Below, piece after piece: positions 42,297-51,508 of a stretch of 64,000 nt of DNA. The notes under the pieces were generated by a model. That model saw nothing but the letters and a program-made list of their open reading frames with translations, had not been told where the DNA came from and did not search any database. The stretch is from Verrucomicrobiales bacterium (GTDB lineage: Bacteria > Verrucomicrobiota > Verrucomicrobiia > Verrucomicrobiales > DEV007): contig JARGNI010000026.1 in the NCBI GenBank assembly GCA_029213195.1, forward strand, positions 1 to 64,000. The letters are read 5' to 3'. Positions within the stretch are counted from its first letter, which is position 1; each line of letters starts with the position of its first letter. The translations under genes were made by a program, and so were the position numbers.

Positions 42297-43490
42297 ATGG
42301 GGGCTTCTCTCAGTAAAATTGTCATTCATCTTCAGTATCCGAACCGATCGTCATATTTTGATGATTGGCTCGATGCTTTTCGCGCGAAGATGTTCGTGCC
42401 GGTGAACTTGCTTTCCCTGAGAGAGGTCAGGCGGAAGCGTAGCTTAATCGAAGAGGCAGACCTGATCGTTATCCTGCATTCGGTTACGGCAAACAACTTG
42501 GTTTATCTCGAGCAGACCCTTCCGATCTTTGAGAAGCGAAAAGGCCGGTTGGTGGTTTTCGTAGGCAATGAGTTTAACGCCGTGTCGAATGGAATGCGGC
42601 ACAAGCGGGATTTGATTCGTGAACTGGGAGCTGAGGTCGTAGCCACTCAGTTGCTCAAGGAAACCGGGGATTGGCTCTACTCCGACGTCTGCGATGAGGT
42701 GGTTTCAGTCCCCCATGCATTGAACCCGAATGCATTCCAACCGGGTCTTGGTATTGCAAAGCGAAACATAAAAATCGGAGTCAGGGCCGGGCTGTATCCA
42801 TCTCTACTAGGCGACGACGAAAGGAATCGGCTCCTTGAAAAGCTTAAGAAATTGAGTGCATCGGACGAGGGGATCGATATTTCGATGGATGCCCGATTGG
42901 ATCGCAAAGGCTGGAGTAGTTTCCTCCAGGGATGTCAGTCGACACTTTCGACGGAGGCTGGTAGCTGGTTTCTCGACAAGGAAGACCTGTTGATTCGCAG
43001 AATTGAGAGTGACTTCGGGGTGAAGCGGGGGGTGTCGACGAGGTCAGTCTTCTATCGTGTTGGGCAAAGACTGCCATGGAGATTGAAGGGCATTGCAAAA
43101 AAGATTTTGGGTGCAAACCAGGTTAGCGTGAAGAGAACGAATTCGGAAGAGGAGGATCCTCTTTCTCTGGCTGCATTGCAGAGGGACTACTTCACGGAGG
43201 ACGCGAGGTGTCCCCACTACAGCAAATGTGTTTCTTCGAGGCACTTCGATGCGATCGGAACGAAAACGATTCAGGTGCTCATGGAAGGGCGGTACAATGA
43301 TATCCTCTCTCCCGGGAAGCACTACCTTCCGATCAGTCGTTCTCTCAAGGAACTTGATGAGGTTGTTGAGCAGCTCTCTGACGCGACCCAGTTTCAGGAA
43401 ATGGTCGATGAGGCCTACGAGTACGCGATGGATGCTCATAGGCACGATCACCGAGTTGATTACCTTTTGGCAAGCTTGGGTTTGAGCTGA
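42297..43490 (+). CDS. GT-B glycosyltransferase-like protein, tandem paralogue 2
   Basis: A 397-residue paralogue of the preceding gene. Shared blocks are YFDDWLDAF, ILHSVTANNLVYL, KGRLVVFVGNEFN, VSVPHALNPNAF, TLSTEAGSWFLDKED and SRHFDAIGTKTIQVLMEGRYNDIL. I judge them well under half identical overall, so the duplication is not recent and the two probably use different acceptors. The ATG at 42297 has no strong ribosome-binding site. No named family is certain; the C-terminal third resembles the glycosyltransferase group 1 domain. It precedes an O-acyltransferase gene by 52 bp. Confidence 0.7.
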   Translation: MGASLSKIVIHLQYPNRSSYFDDWLDAFRAKMFVPVNLLSLREVRRKRSLIEEADLIVILHSVTANNLVYLEQTLPIFEKRKGRLVVFVGNEFNAVSNGMRHKRDLIRELGAEVVATQLLKETGDWLYSDVCDEVVSVPHALNPNAFQPGLGIAKRNIKIGVRAGLYPSLLGDDERNRLLEKLKKLSASDEGIDISMDARLDRKGWSSFLQGCQSTLSTEAGSWFLDKEDLLIRRIESDFGVKRGVSTRSVFYRVGQRLPWRLKGIAKKILGANQVSVKRTNSEEEDPLSLAALQRDYFTEDARCPHYSKCVSSRHFDAIGTKTIQVLMEGRYNDILSPGKHYLPISRSLKELDEVVEQLSDATQFQEMVDEAYEYAMDAHRHDHRVDYLLASLGLS

Positions 43491-43542
43491 CGCAGAACGT
43501 TCGGTTCAAAGACTTTCAGGATTTTCGCCACTGACAATAGAA

Positions 43543-45591
43543 ATGATTCCGGTAATTCAGCTCCTCCGTTGTTTTGCGGTTCTGGTTGTTTTTGTCTACC
43601 ACCTGAATCCAGGGTTTGCCTCTGGAGGATATCTGGGCGTCGACATCTTCTTTGTTATTTCGGGTTTTGTAATCACCCGATCAATCATCGCTAAACTGGA
43701 TCAGGGTCGTTTCCAGGTCTCCGACTTTTTTGTTCGAAGGGCTTTTCGGATCCTTCCACCATTGTTGCTGGTTCTCGTTCTGGTTGCGGTGGTTGCCTTG
43801 CTCTTCGCTGGTCCGGTTCGCTATCAGCAGATTTTTGGGAGTCTTCCCTGGTCGTTTGCCCAAGTCAGTAATCTCTATTTTGGAAGATCCAGTGACTATT
43901 TCGCGATGGATGAGACTCTCAATCCATTGCTACATACATGGTCACTTGGTGTGGAAGAGCAATTCTATGCGTTCTTTCCCTTTCTCCTGATTCTACTCTA
44001 TCGCGTGAAATCCCTTAAGGAGAACCGTGCGGTTGTCCTTGGGTTCGCTCTGCTCGCTTCGCTCGTGGTGTCTCACCTGGTATACCGGTGGTATGGCGCC
44101 AATTGGGATTTCTTCCTTCCTGTGAGCCGATTCTGGGAGTTTCTCTTGGGCGCAGTCCTTTCGGTGGTTCGATTGCCGGAGCTTGGTGGTTTGATGAGGA
44201 AGACGGTGCTCTTGAGCGGTTGGCTTATCCTGGCTCTGGCCTGCTTTGGGTTCGAGGAGAGCTTCGTCGAGGAGGACCTTCTGGTTCTTTTTCCGCTTCT
44301 GGCGGTGGGAATCGTGCTCAGCCAGAGTCTGAACTCGCCTTTTTCCAACAAGTTCTGGAAACCTTTCCTGTTCATCGGCGACATCTCCTATTCTCTCTAT
44401 CTGTGGCATTGGCCGGTCATTTGCCTTTTCAAGGCTGTCGGCGGTTTCGGTATCGAGTCCGTCGCTCTCGAGTATTTGCTTGTTGTCCTCACGACCTTCC
44501 TGTTTTCTTCGTTGCAGTATCGCTATTTTGAACTCCCACTTCGAGACTTCGGACGCCGGCCGAGAAAGTCGTTTCGAGGGAGAGTGAATGTTCTTGCCAG
44601 GGTTCTCGGCATCTGTCTGCTCTTCGGGGGAATCTCGTTTGCATTGAAGAGTGAAAGTGATTCTGGTTGGCGGGTAGTAGAGGATTCAAGGAATCCGGGT
44701 GAAGCGGCGTTGAAACGCTTCGAGAAGGAAGGGCTTGTCGAAGTGGTCAGAAGTAGTGGAGGCGAAGGATTTGATGCAGCAATCGAGCAGATCGAGAAAG
44801 CGGGGTTCAATGCTCTACTGATTGGGGATAGTCACGCGGAGCACTACTGGCCTGCTGTGGAAGCATTTTGCGGCGAGCGTGAATTGAAATTGGGAGGTCT
44901 CTTCGGAGACGGATTCTGGTCGGCAAGTGCAAGAGATCGATTCAACTATTCCGCTTCAGGCCGTTTGCTTGGAAAACATGGGCAGCGGAACGATTCCAGG
45001 ATAACTGAGTGGCTTTGGGATTTTGTCGTAGTAGATCCGTCCGTCAGCACAGTATTTTTCGCGCAGAATACAAACTTCTATATCAATGGGGGAATCTCGG
45101 ACGGGAGCCCGACAGGACATCTATCTTTTGATGTGGCCATTCCCGAGAAGGAGGTGGCAATAGAGGTCAATCGTGCATTGTATCGCAAAGACTTTTCGGA
45201 CCTGGTTTCCCGGATGGTTGCTGGCGGAAAGAAAGTGATTTTGTTAGGGCAGGTTCCGCAGCTCGATGGATCGCCACGGGTGGTTTTCGGTCACCTTCCG
45301 AAAGGCAGAAGTTGGTTTGTCAATGAAACCGACGACGAAGAGGAAGATCTGCAGCGTGTCGACTTTCTTCCGGGATTGCAGCAGCGGTTTGCATTTGAGC
45401 GCAAACTCTATGCGGATTTCGCGGAACGATTCGAAAATGTCTTTTTCTTCGATTCTCACGTCTTGATCCAATCGCCATACGACCAAGACGGTGAAGTTCT
45501 GTATTTTGATGACGATCATCTCAACGAGAAGGGATCGCGTTGGATCACACCCGGGTTGAAGGAATTCCTGCAGGACGAGCTCGAAAGGTGA
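43543..45591 (+). CDS. Acyltransferase-3/SGNH fusion protein (OafA-like), first of three
   Basis: A 682-residue membrane enzyme. Residues ~1-375 hold about ten helices with the acyltransferase-3 start (FAVLVVFVYHLNPGFASGGYLGVDIFFVISGFVITRSI, positions 9-46) and YSLYLWHWPVI. Residues ~410-682 form a periplasmic SGNH domain (NALLIGDSHAEHYWPAV with Ser, and the closing DDHLNEKGSRW with Asp-His). The family takes an acyl group, usually acetyl, across the membrane and places it on O-antigen or other sugars. The usual DGLR after the start is QLLR here. Two more members are at 49578 and 60211. Confidence 0.9.
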   Translation: MIPVIQLLRCFAVLVVFVYHLNPGFASGGYLGVDIFFVISGFVITRSIIAKLDQGRFQVSDFFVRRAFRILPPLLLVLVLVAVVALLFAGPVRYQQIFGSLPWSFAQVSNLYFGRSSDYFAMDETLNPLLHTWSLGVEEQFYAFFPFLLILLYRVKSLKENRAVVLGFALLASLVVSHLVYRWYGANWDFFLPVSRFWEFLLGAVLSVVRLPELGGLMRKTVLLSGWLILALACFGFEESFVEEDLLVLFPLLAVGIVLSQSLNSPFSNKFWKPFLFIGDISYSLYLWHWPVICLFKAVGGFGIESVALEYLLVVLTTFLFSSLQYRYFELPLRDFGRRPRKSFRGRVNVLARVLGICLLFGGISFALKSESDSGWRVVEDSRNPGEAALKRFEKEGLVEVVRSSGGEGFDAAIEQIEKAGFNALLIGDSHAEHYWPAVEAFCGERELKLGGLFGDGFWSASARDRFNYSASGRLLGKHGQRNDSRITEWLWDFVVVDPSVSTVFFAQNTNFYINGGISDGSPTGHLSFDVAIPEKEVAIEVNRALYRKDFSDLVSRMVAGGKKVILLGQVPQLDGSPRVVFGHLPKGRSWFVNETDDEEEDLQRVDFLPGLQQRFAFERKLYADFAERFENVFFFDSHVLIQSPYDQDGEVLYFDDDHLNEKGSRWITPGLKEFLQDELER

Positions 45592-45654
45592 GTTTGCCTT
45601 CCATTCCGAAAGACCGATGAAGCTAGTCTCTATTATCTCTTAGCGAGAGAATCT

Positions 45655-47601
45655 ATGTGCGGAATAGCAGGAGCATTGAGTCTGGGTAAAGTTCCTGGGG
45701 AGCCCTTGGTAGATGGGTCTCTGATCCGGCATCGTGGGCCAGACTCCGATGGCTTCTGGAGGGATGACGAGAATGGAATCCAGCTAGCGCATCGTCGGCT
45801 GGCTATCCTCGACCTGTCAGAGGCTGGAGCGCAACCGAAGCAATCGCGTAGCGAACGATACGTTGTCAGCTACAACGGCGAGATCTACAACTTCCGGAGC
45901 ATTGCTGACGAGTTGGAAGAAGCTTCGGGTAGGGAGATTTCTCACCACAGCGACACCGAGGTCCTGACCGAGGCGATTTCATTCTGGGGTGTGGAAAAGT
46001 GCCTTGAGAAGTTGGTCGGCATGTTCGCTTTTGCAGTCTGGGATCGAGAGGAGAAATGTCTGTCACTGGTTCGGGATCGATTGGGGATCAAGCCGCTCTA
46101 CTTTGGCTTTCAGAATGGCATTCTGGCCTTTTCGTCGGAACTCAGGGTGTTGCATGGGATCAAGGAATGGTCCTTGTCGGTGGACCCGAATTCGGTGGCC
46201 AGCCTCTTGCGACACAATTGCATCCCAGCTCCTAGAAGCGTCTACAAAGATGTCTTCAAGTTGTTGCCGGGGCACATCCTCCGAGTGGATCGGGAAATGT
46301 TGTCTTCTCGTGGCTTGCCGAGTTCTCGGGCCTACTGGAGCGCCCGGGAAGCGGCGACGAGCCAAAAAGCTGAGAGCTGTGAACGAACCCCTCAAGAGTC
46401 GGTAGAAGAACTGGAAGGGTTACTCAGGAATTCTGTCGGTGAGCAGATGATCTCCGACGTGCCTTTGGGTGGCTTTCTATCGGGAGGGATTGATTCGTCT
46501 ACTGTTGTGGCCCTGATGCAGGCCAATTCGAGTCGGCCGGTAAATTCCTATTCCATTGGTTTCGACTCCTCCGCGTACAATGAGGCAGAGTATGCCAAGC
46601 AGGTTGCCGAGCATCTTGGAACCGATCATCATGAATTTTATGTGACGGAACGGGAAGCGATTGAGGTCGTGCCTCAATTGCCCGAGGTCTTCGACGAGCC
46701 TTTCAGTGATTCCTCCCAGATTCCAACACTCATGGTGTCGAGGCTGGCAAGAAGGAGCGTCAAGGTTTGCCTTTCGGGTGATGGCGGTGATGAGCTGTTT
46801 TGCGGTTACAATCGCTATCACCAGGGGTATTCGGCTTGGAAGAAAGGGACCCGGCTGCCGAAACCCATTCGAAAAGTTCTGAAGGCCGCAGTGGAGTCAA
46901 TTCATCCTGATCGATGGGATCGGCTGGGGGAATGTGTTTGCACAGTTTCTCGTCAGAGGCTCCAAGTCGCCAATCCCGGTTACAAGCTGCACAAGCTGGT
47001 CGATCTCTTCGAGCTGGATACGGCTTCGGAATTTTATTCACGACTGGTTTCTCATTGGTCCGATGCCGAGGCGGTGGTTCTGGGAGCCTCCGGGGACGTC
47101 AATGATTTCTCCAAGGGGATGGAGACGGACGCGGAGTTTTCCCCGGAGGAAAAAATGATGCTTTCCGATGTGCTTGGATATCTTCCTGACGATATCCTGA
47201 CCAAGGTCGATCGTGCTTCGATGTCGGTTAGCCTGGAGGCGAGGGTTCCGATTCTTGATCATCGCATCGCTGAGTTTTCGTGGGGTTTGCCTATGGATGT
47301 CAAAGTCCGTGACGGGGATATAAAGTGGATTCTGAGGCAGGTCCTTGAGAAGTATGTTCCGAAGGAAATGTTCAATCGTCCCAAGATGGGCTTTTCTGTT
47401 CCGCTTGCAGAATGGCTGAGGGGCGATCTTCGGGATTGGGCGGAAGATCTCTTGTCCGAAGATCGTCTCAGGAGAGAAGGAGTATTTGATCCGGGCCCCA
47501 TTCGGGAGAAGTGGGAGGCCCACATTAGTGGATCGCAGAATTGGCAATACCACTTATGGGATGTCTTGATGTTTCAGGCGTGGAGTGAGCGTTGGAACTA
47601 G
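45655..47601 (+). CDS. Asparagine synthase (glutamine-hydrolysing) family amidotransferase
   Basis: A 648-residue AsnB-type protein with the processed Cys2 nucleophile (MCGIAGALS), glutaminase residues (RHRGPDSDGF, RLAILDLS, YNGEIYN), PP-loop GGFLSGGIDSSTVVAL, and the long C-terminal synthetase domain. Members in polysaccharide clusters (such as WbpS in P. aeruginosa) amidate uronic acids of the repeat unit, using Gln and ATP. With a uronate-forming dehydrogenase at 33171, this role is more likely than free Asn synthesis. Length is typical (590-660). The next gene begins 31 bp after it. Confidence 0.9.
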   Translation: MCGIAGALSLGKVPGEPLVDGSLIRHRGPDSDGFWRDDENGIQLAHRRLAILDLSEAGAQPKQSRSERYVVSYNGEIYNFRSIADELEEASGREISHHSDTEVLTEAISFWGVEKCLEKLVGMFAFAVWDREEKCLSLVRDRLGIKPLYFGFQNGILAFSSELRVLHGIKEWSLSVDPNSVASLLRHNCIPAPRSVYKDVFKLLPGHILRVDREMLSSRGLPSSRAYWSAREAATSQKAESCERTPQESVEELEGLLRNSVGEQMISDVPLGGFLSGGIDSSTVVALMQANSSRPVNSYSIGFDSSAYNEAEYAKQVAEHLGTDHHEFYVTEREAIEVVPQLPEVFDEPFSDSSQIPTLMVSRLARRSVKVCLSGDGGDELFCGYNRYHQGYSAWKKGTRLPKPIRKVLKAAVESIHPDRWDRLGECVCTVSRQRLQVANPGYKLHKLVDLFELDTASEFYSRLVSHWSDAEAVVLGASGDVNDFSKGMETDAEFSPEEKMMLSDVLGYLPDDILTKVDRASMSVSLEARVPILDHRIAEFSWGLPMDVKVRDGDIKWILRQVLEKYVPKEMFNRPKMGFSVPLAEWLRGDLRDWAEDLLSEDRLRREGVFDPGPIREKWEAHISGSQNWQYHLWDVLMFQAWSERWN

Positions 47602-47632
47602 CGCTGAATTGATAGGAAAGTTTACGAATGTT

Positions 47633-48619
47633 ATGGAAGAAAAGAATACTGAGAGCGTTTTGTTGACGGGAGCTTGCGGGTTTATCGGGCATCGTGTGGC
47701 CGCAAAATTGTGCGAGCAGGGGGTGAACGTCGTGGGAATCGATTCGGTCAATGATGCGTATGACGTGAGGCTGAAAAATTTCCGGTTGGAAGGCTTGAAG
47801 GAGACTCCCAACTTTCAGTGGATCCAGGGAGATATCGAGGATACGGAGCTTCTCGATCGGGTCTTTTCGGAGAATTCTTTCGATGCGGTTCTCAATCTTG
47901 CCGCTCGGGCGGGAGTGCGTTACAGCATGGAGAATCCAACGGTCTATCTGCAGACCAACGCGCAGGGGACGCTCAACCTGCTGGAGCGGATGGAGAAAAA
48001 CGACATCCGCAAGATGGTTTTGGCTTCCACGTCTTCGCTCTATGCGGGCCATCCTCTTCCCTTCACGGAGGAAATGCCGGTAAACCATCCGATATCTTCG
48101 TATGCCGCTTCCAAGAAGGCGGCGGAAGCGCTTTGTCATTCCTTTCACCATCTCTACGGAATGGACATCAGCATCGTCCGTTATTTCACGGTTTTCGGAC
48201 CGGCAGGTCGACCTGACATGTGCATTTTCCGTTTCATCAAATGGATCTACGAAGGGGCACCGATCGAGATTTATGGCAACGGAGAGCAACGCCGCGATTT
48301 TACCTTTGTCGATGATATTGCCCGAGGAACGATCGCTGCCATGAAGCCGGTCGGCTACGAAGTGATGAACCTGGGGGGAGGAATGGAGCCCATTTCCTTG
48401 CTCGACGTAATCAAGATGATCGAGGGCCATCTCGGGAAGAAAGCTGAGATCGAATTTCAGGACGCCCACATTGCCGATATCTTCGAATCTCGTGCCAACA
48501 TCACCAAGGCGAAGTCGATCCTGAACTGGGAGCCTCAGGTTTCATTCGAAGAGGGACTGAAAAGGTCGGTCGAATGGTATCTGGAGAATCGTGACTGGGT
48601 GAAAGACGTCGAGCTGTAG
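47633..48619 (+). CDS. NAD-dependent epimerase, UDP-glucuronate 4-epimerase-like
   Basis: A 328-residue extended SDR from ATG 47633 (the frame is open further upstream inside asnB). Cofactor motif LTGACGFIGHRVA (10-22) is present. Catalytic triad residues are in LASTSSLYAG (Ser) and YAASKKAAEALCHSF (Tyr, Lys), and substrate residues in RYFTVFGPAGRPDM. These match UDP-glucuronate 4-epimerases (GalUA formation) closely. It would supply UDP-GalA or a related uronate for the repeat unit. It is convergent with the next, damaged SDR gene, 24 bp away. Confidence 0.88.
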   Translation: MEEKNTESVLLTGACGFIGHRVAAKLCEQGVNVVGIDSVNDAYDVRLKNFRLEGLKETPNFQWIQGDIEDTELLDRVFSENSFDAVLNLAARAGVRYSMENPTVYLQTNAQGTLNLLERMEKNDIRKMVLASTSSLYAGHPLPFTEEMPVNHPISSYAASKKAAEALCHSFHHLYGMDISIVRYFTVFGPAGRPDMCIFRFIKWIYEGAPIEIYGNGEQRRDFTFVDDIARGTIAAMKPVGYEVMNLGGGMEPISLLDVIKMIEGHLGKKAEIEFQDAHIADIFESRANITKAKSILNWEPQVSFEEGLKRSVEWYLENRDWVKDVEL

Positions 48620-48643
48620 CTCTCGCCATTTTGGGGAGCGATT

Positions 48644-49538
48644 TTACTTTTCCTGATATTCCTGGATGGCCTGCGACATCCGATCGAAAAAAGGTTCGGG
48701 GGAATAACCCAATTCTTCCACTGCAGGTTGGATATCCACTCGACGATCGACGATCGACGTCGACACGAGAGATTTGCTCCTTCGTCAAAGGTAGTTTCAC
48801 GATTCTTCCAACGGTTGTGGCTATCAGGAGCAGAAGCCATTTGGGCAGGCGGAGGAGAAGGCAATGTGAGTGGATCCTCTTCTTGATGTATTGGACGATT
48901 TCAAGGTAGAGGATCTCATCTTTTCCCCCGATGAAGAAGACACGACTCTTGGGATCTGATGCGAGAAATGCCCCCACGATGGCATCCTTCAGATCTTCAT
49001 AGTGGACGGGCTGGTAGGGAGTCCGGCCGGACCCGATGATGGGAAAGAAGGGGTATTTTCGAGTCCATTCGGCAATATACCCGAAGTTCCCGTCATCCTT
49101 GAGGCCGAAGATCAAGGTAGGGCGAATGATCAGTGCGTTTTCGAGCTTCGCCAGAATGAGATCTTCATATTCTTCAAATTTCCGATAGGAGCAATAGTCT
49201 CCTGCCTTTGCGTTTGCGCTGCTGACGAAAACCGAGCGAATCACGAGAGACTCATTCTCCTTCAAGAAATGGATCAATTCCTGAAAAGCACCGAATGGGC
49301 CACCCACATAGATCAGGGAGGGCTCAGTCAGGACGGATTTGAGTTCTTCGAAATCCAATTCGGGCATGTGGACGATGGAGGCGCCCAATTTCTCCAATTC
49401 CCTGGTGCGGGGTTTGGAGGGGTCTCTCACGACAAGGCTGACATCGTAGCCGCGCGAGAGAAACTCTTTCATGGTCAGGCTGCCTAAACGCCCGTTGCCA
49501 AAGAATCCGATAACCTTCCCCATATCAATAGGGGGCAT
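48644..49538 (-). pseudogene. NAD(P)-binding SDR epimerase-like gene with a frameshift near its 3' end
   Basis: About 250 residues from ATG 49538 are sound: GKVIGFFGNGRLGSLTMKEFLSRGYDV, FVSSANAKAGDYCSYRKFEEYE, IIRPTLIFG and VHYEDLKDAIVGA, an atypical SDR acting on nucleotide sugars or lipids. After VKLPLTKEQ the frame goes wrong; the expected C-terminus, VDIQPAVEELGYSPEPFFD and on to a TAA at 48644-48646, is encoded in the +1 frame. The shift lies within about 48740-48785, at a direct repeat of CGACGAT (48741 on). Read uncorrected, the protein would run to 48501 and overlap the convergent gene. Only the last ~30 residues are affected, so some function may remain. Confidence 0.75.
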
Positions 49539-49577
49539 CAGTAGCCTGAATCGGGAGATTGTTCAAGCCTTCGAAAC

Positions 49578-51499
49578 TTGAGCCTTTTGACCTCTACAAA
49601 ATACATTCCTGCAATCGATGGGTTGAGAGCCCTGGCTGTCTTTGCGGTGATCGCTTTTCACTTCGGAGTTCCTTTTTTGACGGGGGATTTGTGGGTGTCG
49701 ATGTGTTTTTCGTGATCTCTGGCTTCGTGATCTTCCGTTCGATCGCTCGTGAATGGGAAGAGACTGGTGATTTCAGTTGGCGGAATTTCACCATGAGGAG
49801 GGTCCGGCGCTTAGGTTCGGCGGCGCTCTTCATGGTAGCCGTTACGCTTCTCGCCGCTTTGTTTATACTGGATTCCATCGACTTTCAGCTCCTGGCTGAA
49901 GCCGCAATATCTCATTTATTCTGTGCTTCAAATTTTTACTTTGCATCCAGTTTGGGATATTTCAGCGGTGCTTCGGAACTCTATCCCTTGCTTCACACCT
50001 GGTCGCTGTCTGTCGAGGAGCAATTTTACATCGCGTTTCCTCTGGTCGTTCTTTTGGTTTCTCGATTTGGCAGCCCCGCGAAACGGCTCAAGAACTTGGA
50101 GCGAGTGTTCTGGTGGATGGCCGGAGTGTCCTTTATTCTCTGCGTGGTAGTCTGTAATAATTCACCTACTCATGGTTTCTTCATTTCTCCCACCCGGGCC
50201 TGGGAGTTTTGTGCGGGTGGAATCCTCGCCCTGCGTATCCAGGTGAAGGATTCCAAGGGGGAGAGCTTGAAATGGAGGGGCCTGCTGTTCTGGATCGGTT
50301 TGATTCTCGTTGTCGTTGCCTTTTTGTTCATGAGCGAGGTCAAGTATCCGAAGTTTCAAGGGCTCGTCCCTGTATTTGGGTCCGTCTTCTTGATCGCTGG
50401 ATTGGTCGGAGGACCAGGAAGAGGATTTTCCCATCCCGTGGTGGTCTGGCTGGGACGCCTTTCCTATTGGCTCTATTTGTGGCACTGGCCATTCTTGGCC
50501 CTGAAACACCACGTGCTCAATTCCGACTCGGTCTGGATCTCAGGATTCTTGTTTCTAACCGGTTTTGTGTTCGCCGTGATTTCCTACTATCTCGTCGAGC
50601 TGCCACTTCGGTTCAGATTAAGGAAGGGGACGGCCATAAAAGTCATCGTAGTCAGCTGGATTGTGATTCTCGGTTTTTCCCTGGCGATTTTGAGTGGGGC
50701 CTTGGGGAAGGAATTCAGCGAAATGGATCAGAGTTTTCGCAAGGATGTAGATTGGTATGGCGAAGAGTTCAGGGGAATTAACGTGGAATTGGGTATTCCG
50801 GGTGATGAGGTTGATTTCGTTGTTTGGGGCGACAGCCAAGCGGGAATGCTGACGGGCGTTTTTGACCGGATGGGGAAAGATCGCCGGCTGGTTGGGCGCG
50901 GTTTTGTATGGGACACCTTGATTCCTGTCATCGGACACCCCCAATTGATACCCGAGAAAACCGCCTTCAATCAGGCCGCGTTTGCCGGAATTCTGGAGAT
51001 CAAACCGGCTGTATGCATCCTCGTCAGTTCCTGGGAAGCCTACCTCAAAGATGTTGAGGGTGCCGAACGAGCTCGTGAGAGATTTCTTGCCATGATTGAG
51101 GAGTTCGAAATGAGAGGCATACGCGTGGTTGCGATGCGCCGAATTCCTTTCGGGCTGCCCAAAGGAGACGCTCGAAGTGTCCTTCTCGCCAATCGGTTTC
51201 CTCGATGGAATGCGGTCGAACAGTATGGGGTATCGAAGCAGGAATTTTCAGAAAGTCGGGTCCTCGAGTCCCTGTTCTTTAAGGAGGTTGGGAGCAAAAT
51301 AGAGGTTCTGGATCCCCTCAGTGTCTTTTTCGAAAACGAGAAAGAACAAGTTGAGATCTTTGATGAGCACGCCCACTATCGAGATATCGGCCATCTTTCG
51401 TGGTCTGGTGCAGAGCGATTCATGCCGCGTTTGTGGGAGCCGGTTTTCGATGGCCTGGCGGACCAGAGAAAGAAGAGGACGTCAGAAGAAGTGAAGTAA
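49578..51499 (+). pseudogene. Acyltransferase-3/SGNH gene with a 1-base frameshift near its 5' end (second of three)
   Basis: The family start (KYIPAIDGLRALAVFAVIAF and FGVPFLTG) is read from TTG 49578 in one frame. The continuation (GGFVGVDVFFVISGFVIF) is in another frame and stays open to 51499. The switch is at a run of five G (49682-49686); one more G would restore a single ~640-residue protein. The rest is complete: about ten helices, LSYWLYLWHWPFLAL, and a C-terminal SGNH domain (FVVWGDSQAGMLTG; HYRDIGHLSWSGA). An upstream start in the second frame (TTG 49559) would give nonsense at the N-terminus. Homopolymer error or true mutation cannot be told apart here. Confidence 0.8.
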
Positions 51500-51508
51500 G
51501 GATTCATC

